A DNA stretch of 64,000 bases from Cranoglanis bouderius (GCA_023630585.1 CM042558.1:13224800-13288799); one strand, 5' to 3'. Counted from the stretch's first letter, positions 25,601 to 39,206 are shown. The notes: generated by a model from the letters alone, not told the origin. Made by a program: numbers and translations.

Positions 25601-28340
25601 TCTGTATTTAGACCTGAAAATAAGCCAGTTAAATAACAATGACTAAATCACTCCATCTCTTATATCTTCTTATGTCTGTACACACATCTGCCATCAGGTG
25701 GATCAAGCATGTGTCTGATATACTGGTTATACTGGGTATTTAAAATAAAATAGCTAAGTAGTGAACACTCCACAATTAACATCTGCTTCCCAGGAAATGT
25801 TAGCATTTATCTTTACTGCCCGTGATGTCTTCATTTTCATGTACTATTATCCATTAGCTAAAAGCTAAAAAATACAGTCCTTATAAATCCAGAGCCGTTC
25901 AATCAGACACTTTTTAATCACTTTTCTGCTATATTTGTGTTCTTCTGAATGTAAAACACAGCAACAAACCTCAGATTGTCTCACTGTTATCTAGGTGGTC
26001 ACTAAAAATAGTTGGTTTCTATGAGACTGGGTAATTGTCACTGTGAACTGAAATAGAAAAGAGAAAGAAAGTAGAAAAATAAGAAAGAAAAATAAATAAG
26101 CAGTGAGTAAGCAGTGGCTAAGCTTAAAGGCATGGACACACTGCTCTCTTGCATTACATCTTACAACAGGGGGTAAAATTCCAGTATTTAGAATGCATAA
26201 TAAATGTATTCTTTTATAATGCATAGTATACACAGAGTAAGTAAGGAATAAAACACAATGAGGTGTGCTGTTATAGGAAAATAATCAGTGGTATGATGTA
26301 ATCAGTGATTGAGCTGGAGATTAAACGTGAATTAACTGATCTAAATGCCTCTTGATTAGCATAATGACAATGCTTAAAAACTCATAATACTTTATCATAA
26401 TTTATCATAATTTGTGAAAATATAGTGTAATCACATTGAAATCCTTTTCATTCTGAGTTGGATTCTGACTCTCATTCTGAGGCATTAACCTGAGAGAAAA
26501 TCTGCAAATTGCCAGCATCATACTCAACACATACTTAAAGAAAGATTGAGCTTCTTCGCCCCACTGTTTAAGCAGTTGAGAAATGGGAAATGCGTGTTGA
26601 GGTAGAATAGGACTCCTACGGATATTAACTTCTCCATTTGAAACTCAATTCAGACATCTCATTTCCAACGAGGCTTGCTCTTTTTGTCCATCTCACTGAA
26701 ATTACTTATCTGAATGGTTTTCTCTCAGCCTATTGTCGTGTAATGCATTTTAAGCAACAAGTGTGTCACGCCTAACATTTAAACAGCTGCAAGGACATTC
26801 AACATATTCACTAAATAAAACCATTTGAAAGGTTAAATGAAATTACATTTATAATTATATACTGTATGTAAATTAAAGGTAACACTATACTGAAGGACCC
26901 TATTCAGAAGGCTATATGACACCAATACTGTATAAGCCTTTCATAACAACTGACATAAACCTACACAGACCTAATTTCAATAAGTATCAGCTGTCATACA
27001 GGCTGCTTTTTTTCAAATGACAGATTTTTGGTGACTTTTGGTAGAGTCATGACACTTTCTGGGGTGAAATGACATAGCACCTTATGACAACTGACTGAGT
27101 GACGTAAAGCTGATGATGTGACATTGCTCGTCAAGTAAGACTGTCTCTGTTTGTATCAGAACCTCCTAGATCGTGTCCAGCAAGTATTTTAGTGGCTACG
27201 GCACCTCATTCGCATATTACATACATTTATGCACTATTTTGAAGGGATGGATCAAGAAAAAACCATAATTGCCATGACGGACTTATGTAGTGTCCTTCAT
27301 AACAAATTGTGTTCATGTTGTAGATAATTAACTTAAACCATTAATATAATTATATACAACACGTGTTTTCCCCATCCCAGCCCAATATACAATAACTGCA
27401 TTTTACCTTAAATATATAATCATTAAAATACTTCAAAAATCATATTATTTTTGCAATAATGTGTGAATCCATTTAATATCTCATGATTCAACATAATTTT
27501 CCATGAGACATCTATTATAGGATACAAAAAATGTGCATTTTAGTGTCCCACAACAATCACTCAACCCTGTTACAAGCACATTCAACCCGGTGAAAAATTT
27601 GGAATATTCCACAGGTCATGACATGTTCAACATGAAGTTGCATGATTTAAATATCCTGAAGATCATGGGAAGAAGAAAAGTTCTCTCACTCTTTTTTTTT
27701 TCTTTTTATCGATGATATTTTTCATTGATGAGTGACAAGGTTACTTTTAAAATACAACCATGCTACCCAAATTATATATTGAAAGTATATTATTAATTTT
27801 AAATTAGGATGCCCTTAATATGCTCATGGATGCTAGCTAACCATATTTAATTATCATTAAAATAATGATACAGGTATTGAGCTTTGGTTATCCTTACAGA
27901 ATTTAATACGATTTTCGAAAATATAAATATAATTGCAGCATAGTTATAGCATATAGTTGTGTTGTAGTTTGCTGTATAGTACTTATTAGCAGTTCTCCAT
28001 CCACACGCTTAATTAGCTCATCAATTAGCTCGAGTGAGTGATATTACAGAGCTTAATTTTAACCCCTAGTAGTTATAACACTGACAATTTCAGGATAGAA
28101 TCTGCGTTATTAATGGCTTGGTCTTGATATTAGACATTTCTTTAATCAGAGTAACACTCTAAACTCTGAGAGTTCCTCAAATTTGAAGCATTAACCCCTT
28201 AAACTCCAGCTTATTACTGATTTAAATGTGCTACAATTTCATATGATTCATCCAAGACTGTGCAATATGTGAATCCTTAATTCTATAGAAAAAAGGATTT
28301 AGCTGTTTGTACTATATTTTTTGTACAGTATATATATATA
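25601..28340. other. noncoding; small repeat pieces only
   Basis: 26240-26300 is a one-arm fragment of the TATAACAGC MITE (TAAGGAATAAAACACAATGA then GTGCTGTTATAGG). 26878-27100 is the plus-strand partner of the repeat at 18960. The rest shows nothing recognised. Confidence 0.5.
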
Positions 28341-28346
28341 TATATA

Positions 28347-29772
28347 TAGTGCCCTCCACTAATATTGGCACCCTTGGTAAATATGAGCAAAGAAGGGTGT
28401 GGAAAAATTGTCTTTATTGTTTAACCTTTTGATCTTTTTGTTCACAAAATTAACAAAAATACTCTCATGCATATCAAACAATTGCAAACACAACACAGGT
28501 TTATCCAAAAAAAAAAAAAACATATCTTTGTTAAATATAGGTGTGCAACAATTATTCAACCATGAATAATTGTTGAGGGGTATAAATATGAGGTAACACA
28601 TAGGCCAAATTCCCTTAGTCATTCATAACAATTGGTAAGACCAAGGAATATAGCTGTGATGTGCGGCAAAAGGTTGTTGACCTTCACAAAATGGGAAGTG
28701 GCTATAAGAAAATAGCACAAGCATTGAAAATGCCAATTTCCACCATCAGGGAAATAATTAAGAAGTTCCAGACAACTGGAAATGTTATGAATCAACCTGG
28801 AATTGGACGTGTGTCTATATTGTCTCAACACACTATGAAGAGGATGGTTCGAGTGGCCAAAAAATCACAGCTGGAGAACTGCAGAAGTTAGTTGCATCTT
28901 GAGGTCAGAAAGTCTCCAAAACTACAATCCAAGTCACCTACATCACCACAAGCTGTTTGGAAAGGTTTCATCTGAAAACAAATTCAAGTTTGCCAGACAC
29001 TACTAGAACTTCAAATGGGATAGGGGTCTATGGTCAATGAAACCAAAATAGAGCTTTGTGGCAATAAACCAGAGGTGGTTTTGGCGCACACAGAGAGGTA
29101 GCCATATGGAAAAGTATCTCATGCCCACGGTTAAATATGGTGGTGGCTCTTTAATGTTGGAGCTGTTTTTTCTGCCAGAGGACCTGGACATTTTGTTAGG
29201 ATACATGACATCATGGACTCTATCAAATATCAACAGATATCAAATGAAAACCTGACTGCCTCTGCCAGAAAGCTTAAAATGGGCCGTGGTTGGATCTTCC
29301 AGCAGGACAATGATCCAAAACATACATCAAAATCAACACAAAAATGGTTTACTGACCACAAAATCAAGGTTCTGCCATGGCCATCCCAGTCCCCTGACTT
29401 GAAACCCATAGAAAACCTGTGTGGTGAACTGAAGAGGAGATTTGAAGGACCCTGAGAGATTCTGTATGGAGGAATGGTCTCAGATCCCTTGCCATGTGTT
29501 CTCCAACCTCATCAGGCGTTACAGGAGAAGACTCAGAGCTGTTATCTTGGCAAAGGGAGGTAGGACAAAGTATTGACTAAAAGGGTGCCAATAATTGTGG
29601 CACACCTATATTTAACAAAGATAATTTTTTTAGATAAACCTGTGTTTTGTTTGCAATTGTTTGATATCCATGAGAGCATGAGAGTATTTTTGTGAATTTT
29701 TTGAACAAAAGATTTTTCACAGCCCTCTTTGCTCATATTTACCAAGGGTGCCAATATTAGTGGAGGGCACTG
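28347..29772 (+). mobile_element. Tc1/mariner element, CAGTGCCCTCCACTAATATT family
   Basis: This is a 1426-bp element with inverted repeats TAGTGCCCTCCACTAATATT (left, first base changed from C) and the matching right end finishing at 29772, followed by TA. The left side abuts an (AT)n run at 28328-28346, so the target was a TA microsatellite. A broken transposase is on the plus strand. An internal fragment of the same family forms the right half of the chimera at 49 kb. Confidence 0.93.
28631..29576 (+). pseudogene. Tc1-like transposase, start codon lost and shifted
   Basis: The start codon position reads ATT (28631-28633) where the 49-kb relative reads ATG, so translation could begin only at an internal Met (MRQKVVDLHKMGSGYKKIAQ). 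The frame breaks after KKSQLENCRS. At the first catalytic site TGGTCAATGAAACC lacks one G compared with a TGGTCAGATGAAACC consensus, which shifts the frame at the Asp itself. The C-terminal open frame has FQQDNDPKHTSK and PIENLCGELK with the second Asp and Glu. It ends AKGGRTKY plus TGA at 29574-29576. Confidence 0.9.
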
Positions 29773-29774
29773 TA

Positions 29775-31566
29775 CATGTACATATTATAGTATAGAACTA
29801 ACTTATTTTTATATTTTTATATTTTTCAAAGAGAATTGTAGTCAGCAATACACATTATTTGTGAAATGTTTGCTGTTTTTGCTATTTCTGCTATTTATAG
29901 ATTAAATATACAGATGGTGTTCAATAAGAAAATTAATACAAAATTGTTTACTTTTATTATGTGTGCATTTTTTAAGCCTGCCCAATTCTCATAAATATAG
30001 AAAGTCACATTTTGTTGTTGTTGTTGTTCTTGCTGTTTTTTTGTTTTGTTTTGTTTTTCAAATATGGCTTACTTATCGTTCTGCCCTTCAAGAAAGACCC
30101 TAAGTGACTAGAAGAGATTCAAAATGTACTAAACCGTTTCTCAGAGAGCCTTCGACACCTTTCCCTAACCCTGTTCCTGCTCCAAAGTAGTAATCCTCCT
30201 TAGGCTACTGGGCTGCTTTTTATATCTATATCCACACATGGATTTCTAAGCTTCAAAAACAATCTTGGTCCTTCAGACTATACTACACTGTATCCACATC
30301 ATTAATAGTCTCAGAAGCTCCATCACCTCATTCCTTATTCCAAAGAAATGACTCCGATGTCGCACTCTGCAGCTCTAAGCCTGAATTTATTAGATCATAT
30401 GAAGATTCAGTGAGGTGCAATTCAGCCATTGTGCAATAACTGACACTTAACAATATTGAGTTACACCCCAAAATCTGCAGCTCTGTGATTAAAAACTGTA
30501 CCGAGCACCAAGGGTAGAATGAGCAGTGAATGCTTGATCCAAATTACATTCAGGTCAAAAGATGGTAATTACACTCATTAAATTACAACCTGTTACGATG
30601 CCTGTGGCACAGTTGTTGAATTCAAATGATTTCAGAGCTGAATAAACGTATGTAATTACAGCCTCCAATCACCCATAGTACACTAACAAATCCATGCTGA
30701 TTATTTGGGCTGCCTTTTTTTTTTTCATTTAGCCAAAAAAATAAAATAAAATAAAAAATTCTCAGCCGCAGGTTTGTTCAATCAAAAGCGATTTCATTAA
30801 AACTGTATGATACAATAAGGTAATTTGATAATTCGTGAAGAAAATTTTATAGTAAGTGCACTCCAGCCATGCTGACTGAAATTACATAGCTACTATTTTT
30901 TTAAAATCACTTCTACCAAGCATTAAGCTCAATTTATTATTCAGCAACGTAATAATATGTATATTAGCAAAAGAAAGGAAGCAGCATGAAGCCTGGGTTC
31001 AGGATCAATCAAACCCACAATATAATTCTCATTCTTAAAGTTAAAATCTCAGCATAGAAATGCAAAAATAAAGTCCACACTGAATGCATGCTCTCAAACA
31101 AGAACCCCAAACAATGAAGATGAATTGTTTGATTTCTTCTTTCTTTTTTCTTTCAGGGAATGCTACAGTCTCTGTTTCTCAGAAAACCTGCATTTCTAAA
31201 TACTGCTTGAACGATTTTTTCAAGAGATTTCAGCGAAGGGTTTACTTTGAAGAACATTTCAAGTACTTTTTTTTGCCTCATTGATTAAATGTTGAGTGAA
31301 ATGAGAAAGAAAATCACCTGAGCAGTAATTGAAAGACCAATCACTGGAAAATGTGAGCTGAAAAATACTGCAAGACTCATAAAATCTACACAATAAAAAT
31401 ATATAGCCTCATTATTTTAAGCATCATTATGGATGCACTATTAATGATTAACTAATTCAGGCACGTACGGTGTGTTAAATTCATACGCTGTTCCATTGAA
31501 TCATTGTGTAAAAGCCCACCTTCCTTTTACACACAACTACCCTTTCATGGTCACATTGTACCTCCA

Positions 31567-31568
<2 letters not shown>
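29775..31568. other. noncoding, nothing recognised
   Basis: AT-rich intron sequence with short T-runs. The small open frame near 31084-31284 has no family resemblance and no splice support. Confidence 0.5.

Positions 31569-31656
<88 letters not shown>
31569..31656 (+). repeat. (AC)44 microsatellite
   Basis: 88 bp of perfect AC dinucleotides. Confidence 0.98.
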
Positions 31657-31657
<1 letters not shown>

Positions 31658-33640
31658 AGCACAGTGCTTTTTCACATGCCATGTGGCGCCTTTCTTCTCC
31701 CACACTCTTTGCTCTTTTTTATCATCAAAACCGTCTTACTGCCTCATAATTAATGTGCTGTCTAATTTCTGCTAGATTAAAGGCAACACAATTAAAAGCA
31801 GCAGAGAATGGCAGCGGAAACAGAAAACACAGCATAGATGGGGCTTTTGTTTGAGGTGAAAGCAGGGGTGAGGTGGTGTTCTTAGATATTAAATCTTGGA
31901 GGAGGAAAAAGAAGAGCGTTGTGAAACCACAAACCTGAAGCTATACCACACACGATAATGTATTGGCATTTCAGGAAAATACAGAACAGCGAGGCACCAC
32001 TTACACAGAATAAAAAGAGGTCCGAACCTTATGTGTAGCTTTTACACAAACAGCTGACAGGTGTTCAGGATTATGAGCAGTCCAGAAAAAGAGAAATTAA
32101 GTGAGAGAAGCAGGAGGAAATAAAAACAAAACAAAAAAAAAAGCAGCCACCTACACTGCAAAAAATATCTTATCAATTTATTTGTCAGTAGACTTGGGCA
32201 GGCAACTTAAATTCCCACAGCATGTTGTTAATACTTCCCTACAACCTGACATCATTCTGGTGACAGAGATGACAAAGGCCATCATCATGCAGGCTGGAGG
32301 GCAAGCTACTTGCCTGTGGATGCAGTGGCTTTGCAGGGCAAAGGAAAAGGAGAAGAGCTTGATCAACCTCAGCTGGGTCGCTTAACACACCAAGCCTTGA
32401 GGCGAATGAGCTACAACAGCAGAAAGCCACATTTGCCACATTTGTTTTATAATCAAATCAATTCAAATCAAATTAATTTGGATCTGTCTGTCTATTTATC
32501 ATTCAGATAAGAATAACAAAATACTTTCTCCAAAAAAAATTCCATAATCTTTTCTGCTGCACAGTACAGTCTAACACCTCCACACTCTCAGAGGACAACA
32601 TGAAGCATTCGATTCTGCTAAGTCTGATACAAGTCTGAAGACTTATGCTATATCCCATAGCATATAGGTGAGAGAACAATGAAAATGCAGCAGTTTGTGC
32701 TCTCAGAGGGAACCTTGGTAGGGAACACTGAGCTTCGTGTTCACGTTTTTTCCTCCAAATCTCTTTGACGCACAGCTAGGCCGATGATAATTTAGCCTGC
32801 TGTCAGCGTGTTGGTCTCCGGAGTAAATGGTTAGTACTGCGCATTAATCAAGACACTAAAGCCACAAACATATAAACTCACAAAACACATACACACAGAG
32901 TTTCACTGAAATAACAAATATCTGTTCTATGTTTCTAATGCAAATGTACATAGGGTTTTTGAATAGGAAATAGGAAATTGTACCTCTATTTAACATTTTA
33001 TCTACAAAACCTTAATTCCAAGAAGTGAATCAACAACACAACAGTTTAAACTGATATGAAAACAGGTTGGATACAGTTATAAAGGGTGGGCAAACAAGTT
33101 ATTAAAGAGTATTTATATCCTAATCAGAAGGGGAGATGTAACACTTTAACAAAAATATCATTTTGTTTCTACATTAATAAAAAGAGTTCCTTGGAACATA
33201 ATTTAAATCATCGGTATTACATACTGGTTTGTTTGATATTTGGTTTGGGTTGGATTTCACACTCAATGTAATTAACAATCAACAAAAGAACCCAGGCTGA
33301 AAATGTACTCGTAAAACTCTTTCATTCATGAATCAGAAATATGTCAACAGAAAAAGTTTTGCCAAGTGTGCAAAGAAATCACAGAAATTTCCTGAGCATG
33401 AGGAAATGGAGTGATTAGACAATTACAGAAAGAGTTGAAAACATTTTCTATTTCACATCCAATGTTTATTTTCTTTCATCAGTCCAAATCTCCAGAACAC
33501 AATGCATTTCTTCAGTGCTACAGCTCTGACCTCTGTCCAGCTCTGTCTGGCACCGCCAACCCAACCAACCAAAGCTGGACCGAGACCACCTTGCTCCGAT
33601 GCTTTCAGACCAGTTGTTTTGAGCCTCACTGAGTGTGATT
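31657..33640. other. noncoding; two short transposon fragments
   Basis: 32154-32176 (CACTGCAAAAAATATCTTAT) is a left-end fragment of the hAT-like MITE family seen at 10740. 32384-32428 (CCTTGAGGCGAATGAGCTAC then AACAGCAGAAAGCCACAT) is a roughly 45-bp fragment of the same Tc1 transposase as at 22866. Nothing else recognised. Confidence 0.5.
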
Positions 33641-33659
33641 GCTGTTTCTCACCTGCCTG

Positions 33660-34520
33660 CACTATCAGGAACACTTATGAAGGGATGACCTGCAGAGTGA
33701 TCCAGGGTGAACAAATGACCAGCGCCTTCCAATTACAGACAGGAGTGAGGCAAGGATGCTTGCTGTCACCTTTCTTTTTCCTGCTGGCTATTGACTGGGT
33801 TATAAAGATATCTACAGCTCAGAAACAAAATTACATCCAGTTGGATGACCTTGACTTTGCTGATAACCTTGCCCTGCTCTCCCACACCCAGCAACAGATG
33901 CAGGAAAAGACATGCACTGGTGCAGACAACTCAGCCCGCCTGGGCCTTAACATCCACAGAGGGAATACCAAGGTCTTAAAGGTCAAAACGCGTTAGAGGA
34001 GAGTTTCACTCACCTTGGTAGCATCGTCAATGTGCCACAAACCTGACCACCAACATCAAGATCAGGATCTTCAACACCACTATAAAGCCTGTGCTACTTT
34101 ACAGAGCTGAAACATGGAGAACCAACATCGTAACCATGAAAATAATTCAAAGCTTCATCAACATTTGCCTCAAAGGGATCCTTCAGGTCTGCTGGCCTGA
34201 TACCATCAGCAACCAATGCCTGTGGCAGCAAATGGGACAGCAGCCAGTAGAGGTAAAGATTCTGCAAAGGTGCTGGAGTTGGATTGGCCAAACCCTCCGC
34301 AAACCTACATCCAAGGCAAACCTTCACCTGGAACCCACGGGGTAAAAGGAAAAGAGGCCAACCAAGAAACATCTGGCGTCGCAACCTGGAGGCAGACATC
34401 AAGAGAACGGGACTCACCTGGGGACAACTGGAACGACTGGATCGAAATGCCTGGAGAGATCTCGTTAGCGGCCTATGTCCCGATAGGGACCACAGGAGAT
34501 GATGATGATGATGATGATGA
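33660..34520 (+). mobile_element. non-LTR retrotransposon (LINE) 3' fragment
   Basis: The sequence holds the end of a reverse-transcriptase domain: TYEGMTCRVIQGEQMTSAFQ, GVRQGCLLSPFFFLLAIDW and LDDLDFADNLALLSHTQQQM. The catalytic FADD box reads FADN. After a TAG near 33996 come C-terminal pieces in other frames: YRAETWRTN, DTISNQCLWQQMGQQPVEV, WIGQTLRKP and GKRKRGQPRNIWRRNLEADI. The element ends in a (GAT)n tail at 34498-34520, as expected for a poly-trinucleotide-tailed LINE. The 5' end is missing and about 100 bp between RT and C-terminal domain seem deleted. The clade (Nimb/I-like) is my guess. Confidence 0.85.
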
Positions 34521-37500
34521 AATGAACTACACCAAGGGTGCAAAACACACCAGGGTTGCATTCAAACGGACTAAATGCGCCGTATGTGAAATTGTCCATT
34601 GTTTTTTTGCTTTTTTTTTTTTTAACATGTATTGTGGTCATGCTATTGTTATGAAATTCAGTATTTTTTGGTTTGAACTTTACACAGAAAGCTATAATTT
34701 CCATCTTTACTCACTCATCACCATCTCTGCATCATTAACTCCGCAGTTCTGACACTGCATTAGCTTTGTTATAATTTGGAAAGCAGCATGCACACGCAGA
34801 GGCATGTCTCGTTTTCTTGCAATTATTCAAATTGATACAGGAATAATGGATTTTTACAATTCTCCTGTCCATTTTAGAAATGTTAGCTATATAGTCACAT
34901 CCTGGTTGTGTTCACATTTTAGAGGTTATTATGCATCCAAAAAGCTTCAGGTCATGTTCATTGTGATTTTGGTATTCTAAGGCACAAGTTTTACACATAA
35001 TTTATCAGAAATCAGAAATTTGCCAAGTGCTGTGTTAATATAGCCCTTACATATATCAACAAATAAGAACAAGAGCACATTACTATTCCAGATACAAGGT
35101 GACAATTTTAAAGGACAATCTGGTGATTTCACCCAACATGACCAATATTGGGTGACCATCAGGCCAAAGTAATAAATAAGCTTCCTCACAAGTATCATCA
35201 ATCCATCTGTTTCATCAGCTCAAATTAATATGGAAAGAATCAGAAGAACCTCTTTTAAAAGCTATGGTCATTATTCTATGGACAGCATGCTGGGACTAGA
35301 ATTGTATATCTAATACATTACTAATGTAAGACTTTTTATGGGTTTTTATTTGGTATTTTAAGGACATATGCTGCTTATTCAGGGCACATTTTTCACTGTT
35401 TCACATTCCATTAGTAACTTATTTTTCTTTTATTATTTTTCTGTCTATTAAAAGTTAATAATCACCTGACTCCCGAGTCCAATGGATATTTTAGCATAGG
35501 TTTCATTTCAACCTTAGTGGGGTGCATAATACTCACAGCACATGACCAGTCATATGATTAAATTTTTATGGTAAATTTTACCAACACAGTTATTTTTGCA
35601 CAGTCACTATTTCATAAATAATATATGGATAATTCATTATGCAAAATATTATTAAAATTACTAATATTACTTTAAATGACTGCCATTACATTGTAGATAT
35701 GTTTTACTCCCCCTCTAGTCAGAACTATTATTATGTGAAATCAGGATATTGTTGGAATTGGCATATTTATTAGCTTTATTATTGCAGTAGATAAGGTATA
35801 AAGGTTCTTTGTACTGTGTGGTGAGGCAAAGATCTTATAGTGTAGTCTGTCCACTCAGCAGTCATCTTGGCAACACGTCTGAGCAGTTATTTCCAGTCAT
35901 ACAGGACCACGCTCCTAAGTATATGAACATTAACCAGAACACTAAGATGGCATATCAAACACAGATTTGAAATCATTCATATAATCTGGCAAAAATTATG
36001 TGAATAATTTGTGGTCTTTGGCTCCAGCAACACAAAGTAACTCTTTTTTTTTTTTTCAGTTTTCTCTTGCTACCACATGTGTGTTACACCATAACAAGCA
36101 TGGAAAAAGCTTGACAACACAAACCTTTTTATATGGTTGTTTCTATGGTAATGGAACCATCTGACCAGTGAGCTGTAGCTTTCTACTCCCTTCATAAATG
36201 CACTATATAGGGCAAAACATAATGGCTTCTTCACCCTATCTAATGAAATTGATGGTCAATAAGAAGCCATTTACAATACAAAATGGCTTCTTATTGACTC
36301 ACCTTGGTAGCTATCTTTCCTGAAGTTTAGCTAATAAAGCTTTTATATTTGTTTGTTTTCTTTTTTCATCATAGTTCACAAATATTCATCTCAGTAGAGG
36401 TCTAAGCCAAAGCAAAAGACATATTAGTAACGTATTAGCCAGAGTGCTACAATAACATAACAGACTATATGTTATGGAATAGAGCTTTTATGTGTAGCTG
36501 CTCTGTTTTCACACATTCATATATGTAGCTAATCCACAATAATCCATATCTCCCCTTGATTATCTTTTGGTCACAACCAGTAAGGATGGTGCAACCAACC
36601 ATATCTGTGTATTCATCAGTATAAGAATTGGATTGGCCTAGTTTTTTTTTTCTAATATTCTGCCCTGGTCATGTTTTAAGCAGTGTATTGTCTTTGGTCC
36701 TAACAAAGTTTGTAAGTCAGATGAGGAAAATTTTTTGATCTATTTGGGTGGAAGAGGGATTACAAAACACCTAAACAGACAAAAAAGACATATTATGTTT
36801 TCTGTTGATCTTCAGACTCTAATGTTTAATGTTATTCAGAAGCATAACTTCAGAAAGGTTTCACCAGATCACACTTACAGGCTTCAATCAGAGCCACAAG
36901 TTCAGCATGTTGCATGAGAAGAAGGGTGGTAAGGCACCACAAGGTAGTGTTTCATGCCTGTTAGTGTTTTCAAGAAAGTCTATCAATATGAGTTGAGGAA
37001 CCACCAGTTTAAGGAATCAAATCAGCATTTTCAAAGGGAATGTTCTGGAAAACAGGATGGGGTGTAGACAATTCAACACAGTCATGATCATCCCTTTCCC
37101 CTGGAGCGTCAGCCAGTGTAAGCATCATAAATGAGGAAGGATTGTTCATGGGTGCTTTTTGAATCTCAGCATTGAGATGACAGTGGTCAAAAGTGCAAGC
37201 CAATTGCCCCATAGAAAAGCTGTAACTGATAAAACACCTCAGTAGCACAGACACTGAGTGTGGGCATATGACTTCATCAAAACAAAGATTTTGACCCAAA
37301 AGGGTTAAATTGTCTTTAAAAACATTTTTTATGATAAAGCATCTTATCCTAATTTAACACCCAAAAAAAATCAATTATCAATCAAAAGATATTTAAAAAC
37401 ATTGGGGTAGGTACATGTCTTGCCAGTCTCCCCCCAAATGGTATATCTGCAAAACCCTTTGTCACCTGAAACCCCTATGCATTACACTACTACATCTGTA

Positions 37501-37581
37501 TCAGAAATACCACCAACCCACAAAATCAGTCCAAGATCATTTCAGTCACTGTGATCCTCAATTTGTTGTCATCATACTCAC
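34521..37581. other. noncoding; one perfect hairpin; one unassigned open frame
   Basis: 36255-36298 is a perfect 18-bp inverted repeat with an 8-base loop. 37009-37299 on the minus strand is a 96-codon open frame (FDEVICPHSVSVLLRCFISY ...) that I cannot assign to a family. The rest shows nothing recognised. Confidence 0.4.
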
Positions 37582-37658
37582 CCAAGAGTTTTCTCCAATC
37601 GACTTGCTGGTGAGCCGACAATCTCGCCCAGGGTGCAAAACATCTGCCCAAGAAAATC
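37582..37658 (-). CDS. cpne5: copine exon E (end of C2A domain)
   Basis: This 77-nt exon encodes DFLGQMFCTLGE and ends SRLEKTL plus two bases (GG). DFLGQ.FCTLGEIVG is the conserved last strand of copine C2A, and its first Asp is a further calcium ligand. The acceptor is cttctccag and the donor gtgagt. It begins on a codon boundary after exon D and ends in phase 2, matching exon F. The SP.SRLEK sequence favours copine-5 over copine-8, which I recall as SQGSRVEK. Human copine-5 has, from memory, extra residues between this exon and the next; I found no exon for them here, though that intron is 25 kb and was only read by eye. Confidence 0.92.
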
Positions 37659-38458
37659 CTGGAGAAGCAGTGGGAGGGAGGGGAGAGAAACAGGAGAACA
37701 GGGTGGTGGAGATGTACATATGGTAGATGAGATACAGGAGTTAAAGAGATTCCCCATTGCCCCACAGCTCTCTACTCTAACTACGGTAAGAAAAAAGAGG
37801 CTTTAGACGTACGTTGAACTCTGAGGGCTTCCGGGAAGGAGTGCAGGCAGCCATGTTAACAACAGAGCACAGCATGTAACAGAAAACATAAGACACAAAC
37901 ACAACGGTGGCCACACCAAGGCCAGAAGACACCATTACTGTACAACCGATGTATTTCAAACCAGGACAGAGGAAATGAGGTAAACTGCTGTAGGTGAAAG
38001 CTAGGTGATAACCAAACATGCATCCATCAAGATGGGAACAGAGGGATGTGGAGGAAAATATGCAAGTCAAAATGTATCCAAATATATGCTATGTTAAACT
38101 GTGATGACTCTATTGAATACTTTTTGTTTCCACTAGTGTCTAAGCAAACATCTGCATCTGAAATATGGTGCTATAATAAGCATAATTGGTTGTAAGTGGC
38201 TTATAAATGATAGTAGGCATGTGGATTCAAAAAGCATCAATAAGATGCATATGTGTGTATACTATATGCCATATACTTAAGGACAGTACAGGAAGTAGGT
38301 GGTTTAAATTGATAAATATTTATATGAAATCATCTTAAATGATTTTTTAAAGTACTCCATTACATTCAACAAAATATTTGGATACGGAGTATTGATTTTG
38401 ATTTGCATTTGTAAGGTTTTATACCACGTCTCCACAATTTCGGATCAGAAGTACTCAC

Positions 38459-38498
38459 ATGCTTTGAGAGGTCTGGACTTTTCGAGTCAACATCATAT
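38459..38498 (-). CDS. cpne5: copine exon D (C2A calcium loop 3)
   Basis: This 40-nt exon completes the Leu codon split after exon C and encodes YDVDSKSPDLSKH. The Asp residues in YDVD are the expected loop-3 calcium ligands of a C2 domain. The acceptor is tttcag and the donor gtgagt. The exon ends on a codon boundary. SPDLSKH matches my recollection of copine-5 better than copine-8, where Asn replaces the second Asp. It lies 708 bp downstream of exon C in transcription order. Confidence 0.92.
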
Positions 38499-39206
38499 CT
38501 GAAATTAAAAAAAAACAAAACACAGTTTTTACTTCTCTCTATGTGAAGTGTTTATCTTCTTTTTCATTTTACTTATCCAAAGGATAATAATATTGAATAT
38601 GAAAAGAAGCATAGAACATTAAAAATCACGACAGCTCAACTCAAATAGATTTAAATATTTGAATGGATTTGTTTCACCTCTGGGTTAATTGACGGATTGA
38701 ACTAAGGATGATGTCTTTCTTCTTACACAAAGACTTCTGGAAGTGGGCCATAAAATAGACCACTATCAATTTATTAAGGATAGCTATAAAAGGAGCTTTT
38801 AGTGAGATTTCAAAGGCTCTTTTAAGTCTTTTGAGTAGACTCAATGTGAAAAGAGGCTGCATCTGGAGTAAAAAAAAGAAAATTACAGCATACTCTGATT
38901 AACCCTTATAAACATAAAGGTTAGCATTATCCCTTATCAAATCTAGCTATTAAAAGCAACCTAGTGACATTTTGTCAAAGATTTCATTGAAATAATTGAA
39001 ATTTAAAGTAAACTTATAAGGTAATCATAATAAACTACTATTTTTTATTAAGTATTTAGACTCATAGTGACAGCCTTTATTGTACTTCAGTAGGCTAAGG
39101 AAGAAATAAAGTAAATACGGAAAAATCAAGGGAAGAGAAAGGTAGAGGCATGTTTACAAAAGAATTTATCAACAAACAAAAAAACTGTACAAAAGGAACA
39201 ACTCAC

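Larger units (their letters stand above)
12037..37581 (-). other. cpne5: copine intron between exons E and F (25.5 kb)
   Basis: This intron is defined by the flanking exons, whose phases agree (GG + G). It contains three Tc1-like elements and the inverted Tc1 relic, MITE pieces, one 251-bp retroposon, a LINE 3' end and several microsatellites, listed separately. An alternative exon could be hidden here. Confidence 0.8.

Noticed and set aside
31472..31753. Thr-His and Val-Cys repeat open frames
   Set aside because: They are produced entirely by the (AC)n microsatellite.
34216..34752. 178-codon open frame on the plus strand
   Set aside because: It reads the LINE C-terminal region in the wrong frame; the LINE-like peptide (GKRKRGQPRNIW) lies in the neighbouring frame.
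36735..37299. Two unassigned frames of 60 and 96 codons as a possible gene
   Set aside because: They lie on opposite strands, have no recognised family, and no splice sites join them.
37777..38070. 97-codon minus-strand open frame between copine exons D and E
   Set aside because: No copine or other family resemblance; exons D and E join in phase without it.
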